From Deltaproteobacteria bacterium (GTDB lineage: Bacteria; Desulfobacterota; DSM-4660; Desulfatiglandales; HGW-15): a DNA stretch of 24,517 bases. Below the pieces are notes generated by a model. The model was given only the letters and a program-made list of their open reading frames with translations. It did no database searches and was not told the origin of the DNA. The translations under genes and the position numbers were made by a program. Of this stretch, positions 8,642 through 16,632 are shown piece after piece. How positions within the stretch are numbered: position 1 is the stretch's first letter; each line of letters opens with the position of its first letter. The DNA is taken from positions 2,239 to 26,755 of the forward strand of contig JAFDIC010000013.1 of NCBI GenBank assembly GCA_019308525.1, written 5' to 3'.

Positions 8642-9871
8642 TTACGACTCCCCCATAATGTGCCCCTCACCCCATATCACATGTTTATAGCTTGTCAGTT
8701 CATTCAAACCCATGGGACCACGGGCGTGAAACTTATCGGTTGAGATGCCGATCTCTGCACCCATACCGAGGGACTCGCCATCACAGAACATCGTTGATGC
8801 ATTAACGAGCACTACCGACGAATCTACCTCATGCATAAACCGCATCGCGTGAGAATAGTTTTCGGTTACGATGGCATCGGTATGGCCACTACCGTATCGA
8901 GTTATGTGCTCAACTGCCTCATCCAGCCCTTTGATAACTCGAACTGAATAGATTTTATCAAGATACTCTGTATACCAATCTACTTCTCCAGCTGGTTGAA
9001 CTCCGGAAACATCCTGACACACAAGGGGGCAACCGCGCACCTCGATGCCATTGTCCATAAGCGCATTAACAAGCATTGGGACCCAGAACCGCATGGATGA
9101 ATCGATAAGGACCGTCTCGGCTGCGTTGCACACTGCGGGCATCAGGAGTTTTGAATCAAGGACAATCCTCAATGCCTTCTCCGTATCAGCGCGATCACCG
9201 ATATAGACATGGCAGACACCCTCAAAGTGTTTAATCACAGGGATGCGCGAGCGTTCACTGACGGCCCGTATGAGGTCTTTGCCACCCCGGGGGATAACCA
9301 GAGCGATCCTATCGTGCATCTTCAGCAGTTCATCAACCTCTTCGTGAGAAAGGGATACAACCTGGATCGCATCGGTGGGCAGTCCTGCTGACTCCAATGC
9401 CTCGGTCCACATCTGGCCAAGTAACGCGTTACAATACTTTACCTCGCTTCCTCCTTTACATATTATTGCGTTTCCCGCCTTGAGAGAGAACGCCCCTGCG
9501 TTGACCGTAACATGAGGCCGCGCCTCGTAAATCATGAAGATGACCCCCAACGACACGCGCATCCGGCCCACCACAAGGCCATTCGGCATACGTTGCTGCT
9601 CAAAGATCTGTCCTACCGGATCTGGCAAGGCCGCTATCTTCTTGAGAGAGGCAATTCGACTCTGCACCTTCGACTTATTGAACACAAGCCGATCAAGGAG
9701 AGGACCCTTTATACCGGCCTCACGGGCTTCTTTTATGTCGCGCTCATTGGCCTGTATTACCTCGTCACAGCGTTCTTCTAGCAACGCTGCCATGCGTTGA
9801 AGCGCCTGATTCTTGATCCCCGTGTCAGCACGGGCCAGTATCTCCGATGCCCTTTCGGCACGGCTTACCAT
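8642..9871 (-). CDS. proA: Gamma-glutamyl phosphate reductase
   Basis: Reduces gamma-glutamyl phosphate to glutamate 5-semialdehyde with NADPH, the second step of proline synthesis. The catalytic cysteine lies in LMPAVCNAAETVL. Other family motifs are the substrate/NADP region MPNGLVVGRMRV, PVIKHFEGVCHVYIG, and GAEIGISTDKFHARGPMG near the C-terminus. At 409 aa from the ATG it is slightly shorter than usual (about 415-420). The frame stays open upstream to a strong ribosome-binding site at 9907-9911 with no ATG/GTG/TTG beside it (see findings), so the true N-terminus may be 9 or 10 residues longer. ProB is absent here; the neighbouring GCS2 ligase also makes gamma-glutamyl phosphate as an intermediate. 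Confidence 0.95.
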   Translation of the reverse strand: MVSRAERASEILARADTGIKNQALQRMAALLEERCDEVIQANERDIKEAREAGIKGPLLDRLVFNKSKVQSRIASLKKIAALPDPVGQIFEQQRMPNGLVVGRMRVSLGVIFMIYEARPHVTVNAGAFSLKAGNAIICKGGSEVKYCNALLGQMWTEALESAGLPTDAIQVVSLSHEEVDELLKMHDRIALVIPRGGKDLIRAVSERSRIPVIKHFEGVCHVYIGDRADTEKALRIVLDSKLLMPAVCNAAETVLIDSSMRFWVPMLVNALMDNGIEVRGCPLVCQDVSGVQPAGEVDWYTEYLDKIYSVRVIKGLDEAVEHITRYGSGHTDAIVTENYSHAMRFMHEVDSSVVLVNASTMFCDGESLGMGAEIGISTDKFHARGPMGLNELTSYKHVIWGEGHIMGES

Positions 9872-9905
9872 CTCGCTGATAGTATCAAATCGAGCGATTA
9901 TCTCA

Positions 9906-9914
9906 ACCTCCTTT
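9906..9914 (-). promoter_or_regulatory. Strong ribosome-binding site of proA facing a non-standard start
   Basis: The minus strand reads AAAGGAGGT here. Five bases further on is ATA (9901-9899), then ATC, both in frame with proA. The first ATG is about 35 nt away, too far for this site. It decides between a short ProA from 9871 and a longer one from a rare start codon. Confidence 0.6.
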
Positions 9915-10020
9915 CCATAAAGTTACCTTTTTTACTATTGAATGACTTTAGAAGGCTTCTGCTCTTATCGACCCAGCACGTAGTGCATATCCGCGTCAAA
10001 AAGAGGATATCCCTGGGAGT

Positions 10021-11283
10021 TCACTCTTTAATGATCTCAAAGATCCCTATCAGACTGTGCCCCACCCCGATTCCCGGTTGCAGATCAATCTCCAGTTTAC
10101 GTAACATGTAACCGAGCTGGGGTTCGATCACATTGGCTCGGACATCACCATACTTGAGCCATCCCACACCTTCGATCAGCCTCTGTATGGTGAACATTGC
10201 TTCTTTGAGAGGTTCAGGGTAGGAAGAAAGTACCTCAGGGACAGAGAATAGTTCTCCCTTTTCATAGTCGTAGTTGCTGAGAAGCTTCATAGTATATTCG
10301 ATCAATGCATTACAGGACAAAAAGAACATCTCAAAAAAAGCGTTGAGGCGAGAAAACCCCTGCCTCGGCACATAGTCCACCAACAGACTTTCCAAATCAG
10401 TCCGTGAATAGTCCTCGAAGAGTGAGTTTACGAGCCTTCGAGACTTTGGTGCGTGCTCATTGTAGTCACCCGTATCCATATGCCGGCCAATATAAATCGA
10501 ACGATCAAAGAATCTCAGGGGTTTAATCTGTACCCCTGACTCGTTGGCAACCTGATCGATAATTTTCATTACTTCATCTTTTGTAATGAGCCGGAGGGGA
10601 AAGGTGGTCACGTCGGCGGTGTCATGGTCATTATCTGGATAAATATACGAGATTCGGTAGTCCATAAAGTATTCCTGGTCTACCGGATGGTGCCAGAGGG
10701 TCTGCCACTCATAGGAATACCGCCCCAGCCAGTCACCAACAAGAATAGCATTGCTTGGGGCGTGCCTGCAGATGTCGACGATGAGCTTTACGTTCTCGTG
10801 GTCGCGAAGATGTGAAAGTGTGCCATAGGATGTAAAATATATATCAAATGGGGCCTCTTCCACAACGGGATCGGGAAGCCCGTTGGAAAGATCCCCACAG
10901 ATAAAGCGCACTTTAGGATTATTTCCATAATGCTCTTTTGCCTGGGTGAGGAGGTCTTTGTTGATGTCCACGCCAACGTACTCTTTGAGCATATCGGGAG
11001 TGATAGCAGACGTAATATTCTCATAAATACCTGGATCCTTCGTAGTGACGCCCATTACGAGGTCGTAGCCATCCCCACTCCCGCAGCCCAAATCAAGGAT
11101 TCGGATCCGCTCCAGATGAATCCTTTTTCGTTCTACCAGTTCGTTCAACGCTGGACGTAAAAAGAGCGCTGTGACCTGATCTTCCCAAAACCGCCTCACA
11201 TTGTCATACTTACCCAGCAGCCTGGAATCTTTATCATATTTGCCGGTATTCGCTGCTTGAGAATACGCCTTTTCTTCAGCCAT
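10021..11283 (-). CDS. SAM-dependent methyltransferase with unassigned C-terminal half
   Basis: Class I (Rossmann-fold) methyltransferase of 420 aa. Motif I is ILDLGCGSGDG at about residues 62-72, the acidic end of beta2 is YVGVDIN at 102-108, and CGDLSNG near 129-135 carries the adenine-contacting aspartate. The catalytic domain seems to end near residue 260. The remaining roughly 160 residues (from about the ENSYIGRHMDTG region onwards) are helical-looking and match nothing I recognise. It sits between the corrinoid protein gene (29 nt upstream) and proA (about 150 nt downstream). Possible roles include methylating an amine osmolyte precursor or a corrinoid-system component; the sequence does not decide this. 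Confidence 0.8.
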   Translation of the reverse strand: MAEEKAYSQAANTGKYDKDSRLLGKYDNVRRFWEDQVTALFLRPALNELVERKRIHLERIRILDLGCGSGDGYDLVMGVTTKDPGIYENITSAITPDMLKEYVGVDINKDLLTQAKEHYGNNPKVRFICGDLSNGLPDPVVEEAPFDIYFTSYGTLSHLRDHENVKLIVDICRHAPSNAILVGDWLGRYSYEWQTLWHHPVDQEYFMDYRISYIYPDNDHDTADVTTFPLRLITKDEVMKIIDQVANESGVQIKPLRFFDRSIYIGRHMDTGDYNEHAPKSRRLVNSLFEDYSRTDLESLLVDYVPRQGFSRLNAFFEMFFLSCNALIEYTMKLLSNYDYEKGELFSVPEVLSSYPEPLKEAMFTIQRLIEGVGWLKYGDVRANVIEPQLGYMLRKLEIDLQPGIGVGHSLIGIFEIIKE

Positions 11284-11312
11284 GTGGACCCAGTTAAATC
11301 TGCCCTGTTCGT

Positions 11313-11999
11313 TTATTGAGCCTTGGAACTCAAAATATCGATTAGCTGAAACACATCCTTACAATACGCATCTGCTCCAATCTTTTCGGCATATTCCTGT
11401 GATGTGGAAGCCCCGCCAATAAAGATTTTCAAAGAATCCCGCAAACCTTCCTCTTCTGCCCTGTTGATCACGTTTCCCATTTCTCGCATAGTTGTAGTCA
11501 AAAGGGCCGAGAGACCCAAGAAAGTTGCGCCATTTTTCCTCACCTCGTCTACAATACGTTCTGAAGGCACATCAGTACCTAAATCGACAACCTCATAGCC
11601 CTGACCTTTCAACATAATGGCTACGATATTTTTACCAATGTCATGCAGATCACCCGCTACCGTGGCGATGACAAACTTTCCTTTACTTTCTACTCCGGAT
11701 TTTACAAGGTGAGGACTCAGGATATCCATTGCAGCCCCGACACACTCGGCTGATGCAAGCATGTCAGGGATAAGGTACTCCTGATTTTCAAATTTCTTCC
11801 CCACCTCTTCCATGGATTTAGTCAATCCCTCTACCACTATCATCTTGGGATCTATCCCGAGTTCAATGGCTTCGTTCACCAATTCAGTAACCGCAGGCTG
11901 TCCCTCTAATCCATCATCGAAACCTTCATCTTCGGCATTAACCCGACCCTGAATCACATTGAATGCAATCTTCTTGAGTAGTTTTTGTTCGTCCGTCAT
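11313..11999 (-). CDS. Corrinoid protein, methyl carrier of the MttC/MtgC type
   Basis: Small cytosolic methyl-shuttle protein of about 228 aa that binds cobamide base-off/His-on. The N-terminal helical cap spans roughly residues 1-100 (methionine synthase B12-binding domain 1 type). The Rossmann B12-binding domain follows, with the axial-histidine motif GDLHDIG at about 116-122, then GLSALLTTT and FIGGAS, which contact the nucleotide tail. Two adjacent ATGs exist (12002, 11999); GGGAG at 12005-12009 is better spaced for 11999. It is the only corrinoid carrier in the window, so both MttB homologues and the folate methyltransferase presumably share it. Confidence 0.95.
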   Translation of the reverse strand: MTDEQKLLKKIAFNVIQGRVNAEDEGFDDGLEGQPAVTELVNEAIELGIDPKMIVVEGLTKSMEEVGKKFENQEYLIPDMLASAECVGAAMDILSPHLVKSGVESKGKFVIATVAGDLHDIGKNIVAIMLKGQGYEVVDLGTDVPSERIVDEVRKNGATFLGLSALLTTTMREMGNVINRAEEEGLRDSLKIFIGGASTSQEYAEKIGADAYCKDVFQLIDILSSKAQ

Positions 12000-12049
12000 C
12001 ATATCTCCCTACTTCTTCCTCTCTTTGTTCATTTGGTATGTAAAAGTTA

Positions 12050-13585
12050 TTATGCCTCTTTGAGTCTCGGCAGAAGACCCGGCACCTCTTTATAAATTTG
12101 CTCCTGGATGGTTGAGTTAAGGTGTGAGTTGGCCTCTGATTCTAACCTGATCATATGTTCATAAGCCTTTTCTATGACCTTATCTTCAAGCCCTTTTGAT
12201 TCAAAGCGATACGGGCTGGACACGTTCCCCTTCTGTATAGCCTTGCGGACAAATCGCGCGTATAGCCGATAGTTTGATTTTATGACCGTATTCACCATCT
12301 CTATCGCATCAGCTATGTCACCAGAACTCACTCTCGGTTCTCTGAGACAGTCCTTGACCTTTCCGATCTGTTCGTTATCAAGTACGGCCTGAAGCGGACA
12401 AAATGAATTGGTGCGGTCAAGAAGCCCAAACGCATAGTGTATATATTGCGCCCCACTCATTGCGATAAAGAGATGGGTAAAGAGTTTTTCAAAAGTAGCC
12501 TGAATACCGGGCACCTTAGCGTCTCCCACCCCGGCGGTAGAGTAGCACGGAATCTTGTAGTACCGTGCCATCTGTACACAGTCTATGTTGTAGTGGTTAA
12601 ATTCCGGACAGCCATAGAGATCGTGAAGGTCATCCATGCGAGAACGCACAGGCACACTTCCGTATAACACCGGAGTCCCTTCGGAAATGAGTTGGGTTAA
12701 GGCAATCCCTGCCAGGATCTCCGCGTTGATCTGAGCAACCATACCCGCTTCCTGAATGGGGGCTGTAGAACCCCCTTGAGGCGAAGAAGAAATAACTACG
12801 GGCAGTCCGGCTTCAACAATGGCAAAGAGCTTCTCTGTCGTGTTATCGAGAAGCTGCAGCGGGCTTTTAAATATACATGCGATAAACGATATAATTGGAT
12901 TTGCCCTGACTGCATCAGGCCCCCCTGCTATAATCTCCGCCATCCGGACAACATCTCGTAACCGCTCCAACTTGGTCAAACCGGCTTGTACGTGCTTGGT
13001 TGTATTGTTCAAACTGGCAAAGAATTTATTGATATCATGGTTGTCATCAGTAACATCCGAATCTTGGATATTGAGGGGACGAATAAAAAAGTCGAGGTGT
13101 TCCAACTTGTCACAGAGCTTTGCGGCACGACTCAGCAAAGAGGAATCCCCCCGTAGTTCTTTAAATCGGGGCTGTTTGACTACTACGTTTTCGTCCCTGA
13201 CACTCACAAACTCTTCCAGTTCTGTCTCGATCCAGACGTTCGCTTCAGAACCAGAACCGAAGTAGACCCGAGGAATCTCAGCATCAAGCAGTAGACGGTG
13301 TTCAAGAGTCCGCGCTCCGAGAACAAACCGAGAAGGGGCCTTCCCTACCGCTTCTTTGACCAGACCGGCTGGCAAACTCACCCGCCAAACAGGTGCAACT
13401 CCCTCTTTCTCTTCCCACACCGTGGCCCCGTAGCGCTTGAAAAGTCTCGCCGCACGCTCGTTATAGCTCCAGATACCTGGTTCGCTCAAGATCTGAAGGG
13501 ATGCATCATCTAACCACTTCACCTGCTCCAGGGTAAGCCGCTCGTAGGGTTTAACGACAATCCCCTCTCTGTATACTTCTGCCAC
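12050..13585 (-). CDS. MttB-family corrinoid methyltransferase 2 (non-pyrrolysine)
   Basis: Predicted cytosolic TIM-barrel enzyme of 511 aa in the trimethylamine methyltransferase (MttB/MtgB) superfamily, moving a methyl group from a methylated amine to the corrinoid protein. The superfamily core is visible in HVQAGLTKLERLRDVVRMAEIIAGG, the STAPIQEAGMVAQINAEILAG segment and YSTAGVGDAKVPGIQATFE at about residues 348-366. In archaeal MttB the pyrrolysine residue lies in the latter region; here the frame is open with no TAG. It is clearly divergent from the other copy (GVGDAKVPG versus GMSDAKIND), so a different substrate is likely. GTG start with GGAGTAGGAGG overlapping the upstream stop, so translationally coupled. 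Substrate unknown. Confidence 0.9.
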   Translation of the reverse strand: MAEVYREGIVVKPYERLTLEQVKWLDDASLQILSEPGIWSYNERAARLFKRYGATVWEEKEGVAPVWRVSLPAGLVKEAVGKAPSRFVLGARTLEHRLLLDAEIPRVYFGSGSEANVWIETELEEFVSVRDENVVVKQPRFKELRGDSSLLSRAAKLCDKLEHLDFFIRPLNIQDSDVTDDNHDINKFFASLNNTTKHVQAGLTKLERLRDVVRMAEIIAGGPDAVRANPIISFIACIFKSPLQLLDNTTEKLFAIVEAGLPVVISSSPQGGSTAPIQEAGMVAQINAEILAGIALTQLISEGTPVLYGSVPVRSRMDDLHDLYGCPEFNHYNIDCVQMARYYKIPCYSTAGVGDAKVPGIQATFEKLFTHLFIAMSGAQYIHYAFGLLDRTNSFCPLQAVLDNEQIGKVKDCLREPRVSSGDIADAIEMVNTVIKSNYRLYARFVRKAIQKGNVSSPYRFESKGLEDKVIEKAYEHMIRLESEANSHLNSTIQEQIYKEVPGLLPRLKEA

Positions 13586-13588
13586 CTC

Positions 13589-14407
13589 CTACTCCTTTGT
13601 ATCGGTGATAGGGTTATCTCGAAAGAATCTCATATACTGGCGGCAGCGTCGGTCGTTCCCTGCCAAGACGTCAGCCGTTTTCACTGCAAAGATCAATTCT
13701 TTATGCAGGGGGTTCACAATAGCCGCATCCAACCCCGCGTAGATGGCCATGTGCATAAAGGCTGCGTTTAAGTAGGCCCGTCCTGGCAGGCCGAAGGACA
13801 CGTTGGAAAGGCCCATGATCGTTTTGGCCATGGGGAACCTCTCTTTAATCTCCTCCACCGTCTTCAGCGCAACCATTGCCTGGTGAGTATCAGTGCTGAT
13901 GGGTAAAACCAGTGGATCGAAAAACACGTCTTCAAGAGACACACCATGTTTTTCGCACGCACCTGATATCTTACCGCACACATGCATGCGCTCCTCCACA
14001 CTCTTGGGAATCCCATTTTCATCCATGGCCAGAGCCACCAGGGGCACACCATATTCCTTTGACAATGGGAGAATCTGCCGCAAACTCTCATCCTCACCCT
14101 TGGTCGAGTTGATAAGGCTGGACCTTCCATCGCGTGCCTTTAACCCTGCCTCTAAGACCGCGGGATCTGCGCTGTCAAGAACAAGGGGTATATCAAGCTG
14201 CCCCTGAATGCTCTCCATAGCCCACTGCATTGCTGCTACTTCACCTTCGCGGGAGCCCATGTCATTTCCCACGTTGACATCAATATAGTCGACACCAGCA
14301 TCAGCCTGCTTTTGGGCTAGGTCTAGGAGCGCATCGGTATCTCTACGCTGGATGAGGGAACTGATACGCGGAATACTGGCATTGATATTTTCCCCAACGA
14401 TGATCAT
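13589..14407 (-). CDS. Methyltetrahydrofolate:corrinoid methyltransferase-like protein (MtgA/MtrH type, DHPS-like barrel)
   Basis: Cytosolic TIM barrel of 272 aa in the pterin-binding family, close in size to MtgA, MtvA and AcsE. It would carry the methyl group from the methylated corrinoid protein to tetrahydrofolate, or in reverse. Family motifs in order are GENINAS at residues 5-11, DVNVGN at 43-48, LDSADP around 77-82, INSTKGE at 99-105, FDPLVLPIST at 163-172 and GLSNVSFGLP at 199-208. The start is an ATG with GAGGAAGC about 12 nt upstream. It lies between the two mttB-like genes, as expected for a demethylation pathway feeding folate one-carbon metabolism. Confidence 0.9.
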   Translation of the reverse strand: MIIVGENINASIPRISSLIQRRDTDALLDLAQKQADAGVDYIDVNVGNDMGSREGEVAAMQWAMESIQGQLDIPLVLDSADPAVLEAGLKARDGRSSLINSTKGEDESLRQILPLSKEYGVPLVALAMDENGIPKSVEERMHVCGKISGACEKHGVSLEDVFFDPLVLPISTDTHQAMVALKTVEEIKERFPMAKTIMGLSNVSFGLPGRAYLNAAFMHMAIYAGLDAAIVNPLHKELIFAVKTADVLAGNDRRCRQYMRFFRDNPITDTKE

Positions 14408-14428
14408 GCTATGATGCTTCCTCTCCGT

Positions 14429-15892
14429 CTAGTCCATAGAGAAAGATCTGAGCCCGGGGATGTCCTCTTTCAACCTCTCTCGTACCTCTTCAGGAATATA
14501 GGAGTGTGGTGGTTCACCCAAAATCTGCCTCACTTTCTCTGCGGCCACTCTCCTCACATCCTTACCTCCGGCAGCCAGCCATGTATCGCGTTTTTCCCGA
14601 TCGCTCAGTTCCGGCTGATAGTGCTCTGAGCGCATGTAGCGACGGGTGTGAACCGAGGAGATAAAGTGTCCCCCTGGTCCCACTTTTTTGATTTCATCAA
14701 AAGCCAGCGTTTCTTCGTTCACTTTAATTCCTTCAACTGCTCTCATGACCATCCCGATAATTTCATTGTCGATAACGAGCTTATCAAAGGATGCGGTCAT
14801 GCAGAACTCGAGAAATCCTGCAGCATCATGGATCAAATTACCACCTGCCAGAGCAACCATCAGATTGGTTATGGCCGACTCGTATCCTGCCTGGGCATCA
14901 TTTATCTTTGCATCGCTCATACCGGCAGTGGTATAGATGGGGAGTTTATAGAACTGGGCCAGTTGTGCCGCAGCAGAGTTCATCAACCCCATCTCTACCG
15001 GTCCGGCAAGATATTTCAAGTCCCGCAGATCTGCCACGGAGGAAATGCAACCGTAGAGGGTCGGAGTACCGGGGTTGGTGAGCTGCGCCAACATCACACC
15101 GCTCAGTGTATCCACATTCTGGACAACCAGATTTCCTGCCAAGGTAATAGGAGCGGTTGTACCGCACAGCGGTTCCGCTGGTACAACCAAAGGGATGTTA
15201 TTGCGTGCAACCTCCATGGCGAGTTGTCCGTAGCTCTCGTCCAATTTAAAAGGGCTGATGACGCACGTCACCATGGAGATGAAGGGTCGTTCTCGCAACT
15301 TCTGGGGTGAACCCGCAATGAGCTCGGCCATTGTAATGACATTGCGTACACCGTTTACTGTATAAACACCGCCCATTATGTGTTTGCGTGTGTGATTCAA
15401 GGCTACCCCGAAGCGATTGACGTCCACGTCCTCGATGGGGAAGTAATTAGGATAGATATTGAGCATGTAAAAGTGGATATTATCGAGAGCATCAACCAGA
15501 CGTGCCATGTTCATGATATCTTTGAGTGTTGAGGGACGGGATTCAGTACTCTCCGGATCTTGCACGTTCAATGCCGTGCCCCCGGTGCCTAAATAAACTC
15601 TGTTCCCTCCTATCTCACAGTCAAGTTCACCATTTTCTGCTCTGCCGCACAGGGTAACCACCGATGGTGCTTTGTCGATCAGTTCATAGATTAGATCATG
15701 AGATACCTTAACCACTCTCGTAGAATCATCTACCTGTGCCCCAGCTTTTCGGAATAAGTCCAATGCAGCAGGGTAATTCACCTCTATACCAACCTCGGAA
15801 AACACCCTGAGGGTAGTTTCATGTATTTTCTGGATATCTTCATCGCTCAGCGGCTTATAGTGACCTCCGGGCAACCCCTTTCGTACACTCAC
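14429..15892 (-). CDS. MttB-family corrinoid methyltransferase 1 (MtgB-like, non-pyrrolysine)
   Basis: Predicted TIM-barrel methyltransferase of 487 aa from the MttB superfamily; bacterial members of this length without pyrrolysine demethylate betaines such as glycine betaine, proline betaine or carnitine. Visible features are HIMGGVYTVNGVRNVITMAELIAG around residues 171-194, EPLCGTTAPITLAGNL near 240-254 and YTTAGMSDAKINDAQAGYE at about 320-338, the region that holds pyrrolysine in archaeal MttB and is ordinary sense here. GTG start with GGGAGG 7 nt upstream. With a quaternary-amine importer nearby, a betaine substrate is plausible. Exact substrate cannot be assigned. Confidence 0.92.
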   Translation of the reverse strand: MSVRKGLPGGHYKPLSDEDIQKIHETTLRVFSEVGIEVNYPAALDLFRKAGAQVDDSTRVVKVSHDLIYELIDKAPSVVTLCGRAENGELDCEIGGNRVYLGTGGTALNVQDPESTESRPSTLKDIMNMARLVDALDNIHFYMLNIYPNYFPIEDVDVNRFGVALNHTRKHIMGGVYTVNGVRNVITMAELIAGSPQKLRERPFISMVTCVISPFKLDESYGQLAMEVARNNIPLVVPAEPLCGTTAPITLAGNLVVQNVDTLSGVMLAQLTNPGTPTLYGCISSVADLRDLKYLAGPVEMGLMNSAAAQLAQFYKLPIYTTAGMSDAKINDAQAGYESAITNLMVALAGGNLIHDAAGFLEFCMTASFDKLVIDNEIIGMVMRAVEGIKVNEETLAFDEIKKVGPGGHFISSVHTRRYMRSEHYQPELSDREKRDTWLAAGGKDVRRVAAEKVRQILGEPPHSYIPEEVRERLKEDIPGLRSFSMD

Positions 15893-15951
15893 GTTGAATC
15901 CTCCCTCAGTTTCCCACTCTTCAATATGCTGCAGTGCCTCTCAGACTACCC

Positions 15952-16632
15952 CTATACTCTTCTAGTCTTGCAATCCAACTTCGGACACTCACTACAGGGG
16001 TTATACGAAAAATTTGAAATCCCATTATTTGAAGCGTATACCCCAAAGATGCCCAAGATCGATTTTCGAGGCACGATGAAACAGGAATCTAAAAGTTCAA
16101 TACCAATTTGATCAGAATCAAACAAACTGAAAATCTTCTTTTGATCCGTTACTGGCCAATCGCAATACCCGGGACTAAACCGAAGGGTGACGGCCTTTCC
16201 TAATTTGTTATAGTGCAACGCCATACGCTGGTGAAATTGCTCGACTACGTTTTCAATGGCCACGGATCCCATGGCATCCAGAATATAAGCATCAGAATAA
16301 CGATTTTTGCTCATACACCGCTTAATCACTTTTTCGATACGATCCCCGATCGTCGCAGCGAAACAAACGGTTTCTTCACATATCCTAAGGGTCTTAGATA
16401 AATTGCAGCTCTTTAGATTCAACTTACCTTCGAGACAAACGGAGTTCCGATCCACAGATTCAATTCTTATCATACGATAGCGCACCCAGGGGTTGATGAA
16501 GGTCTTGAGTACATTACTCCATCTCTCTATCTTTGAAGTTGTAGAAGAAGAGAAGTTGAAATCGTCCCGGGCTCCTAAGAACCTCGCCAGTTCTCGCTCC
16601 TTAATAACTGGATTCAGATCCACCGACATCAT
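15952..16632 (-). CDS. Stand-alone MetH-activation-domain-like protein
   Basis: Protein of 226 aa resembling the AdoMet-binding reactivation domain of cobalamin-dependent methionine synthase, here without the rest of MetH. Recognisable parts are CFAATIGDRIEKVIKR, the SDAYILDAMGSVAIENVVEQFHQ helix and LRFSPGYCDWPV, which matches the RxSPGY AdoMet motif of that fold. The C-terminus ends in a cysteine cluster (CSECPKLDC), absent from E. coli MetH and possibly metal-binding. As first gene of the operon it probably reductively methylates oxidised corrinoid on the downstream carrier. This is inference by homology. The 59-nt gap to the mttB-like gene holds no obvious terminator. Confidence 0.82.
   Translation of the reverse strand: MMSVDLNPVIKERELARFLGARDDFNFSSSTTSKIERWSNVLKTFINPWVRYRMIRIESVDRNSVCLEGKLNLKSCNLSKTLRICEETVCFAATIGDRIEKVIKRCMSKNRYSDAYILDAMGSVAIENVVEQFHQRMALHYNKLGKAVTLRFSPGYCDWPVTDQKKIFSLFDSDQIGIELLDSCFIVPRKSILGIFGVYASNNGISNFSYNPCSECPKLDCKTRRV

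Noticed and set aside
14648..15310. A 220-aa open frame on the plus strand within the mttB-like gene
   Set aside because: It is antisense to a clearly homologous coding region and its composition has no protein-like motif; treated as a shadow.
12050..15892. Pyrrolysine-containing MttB
   Set aside because: Both frames run full length without an in-frame TAG at the pyrrolysine region, and no pyl genes are in the window.
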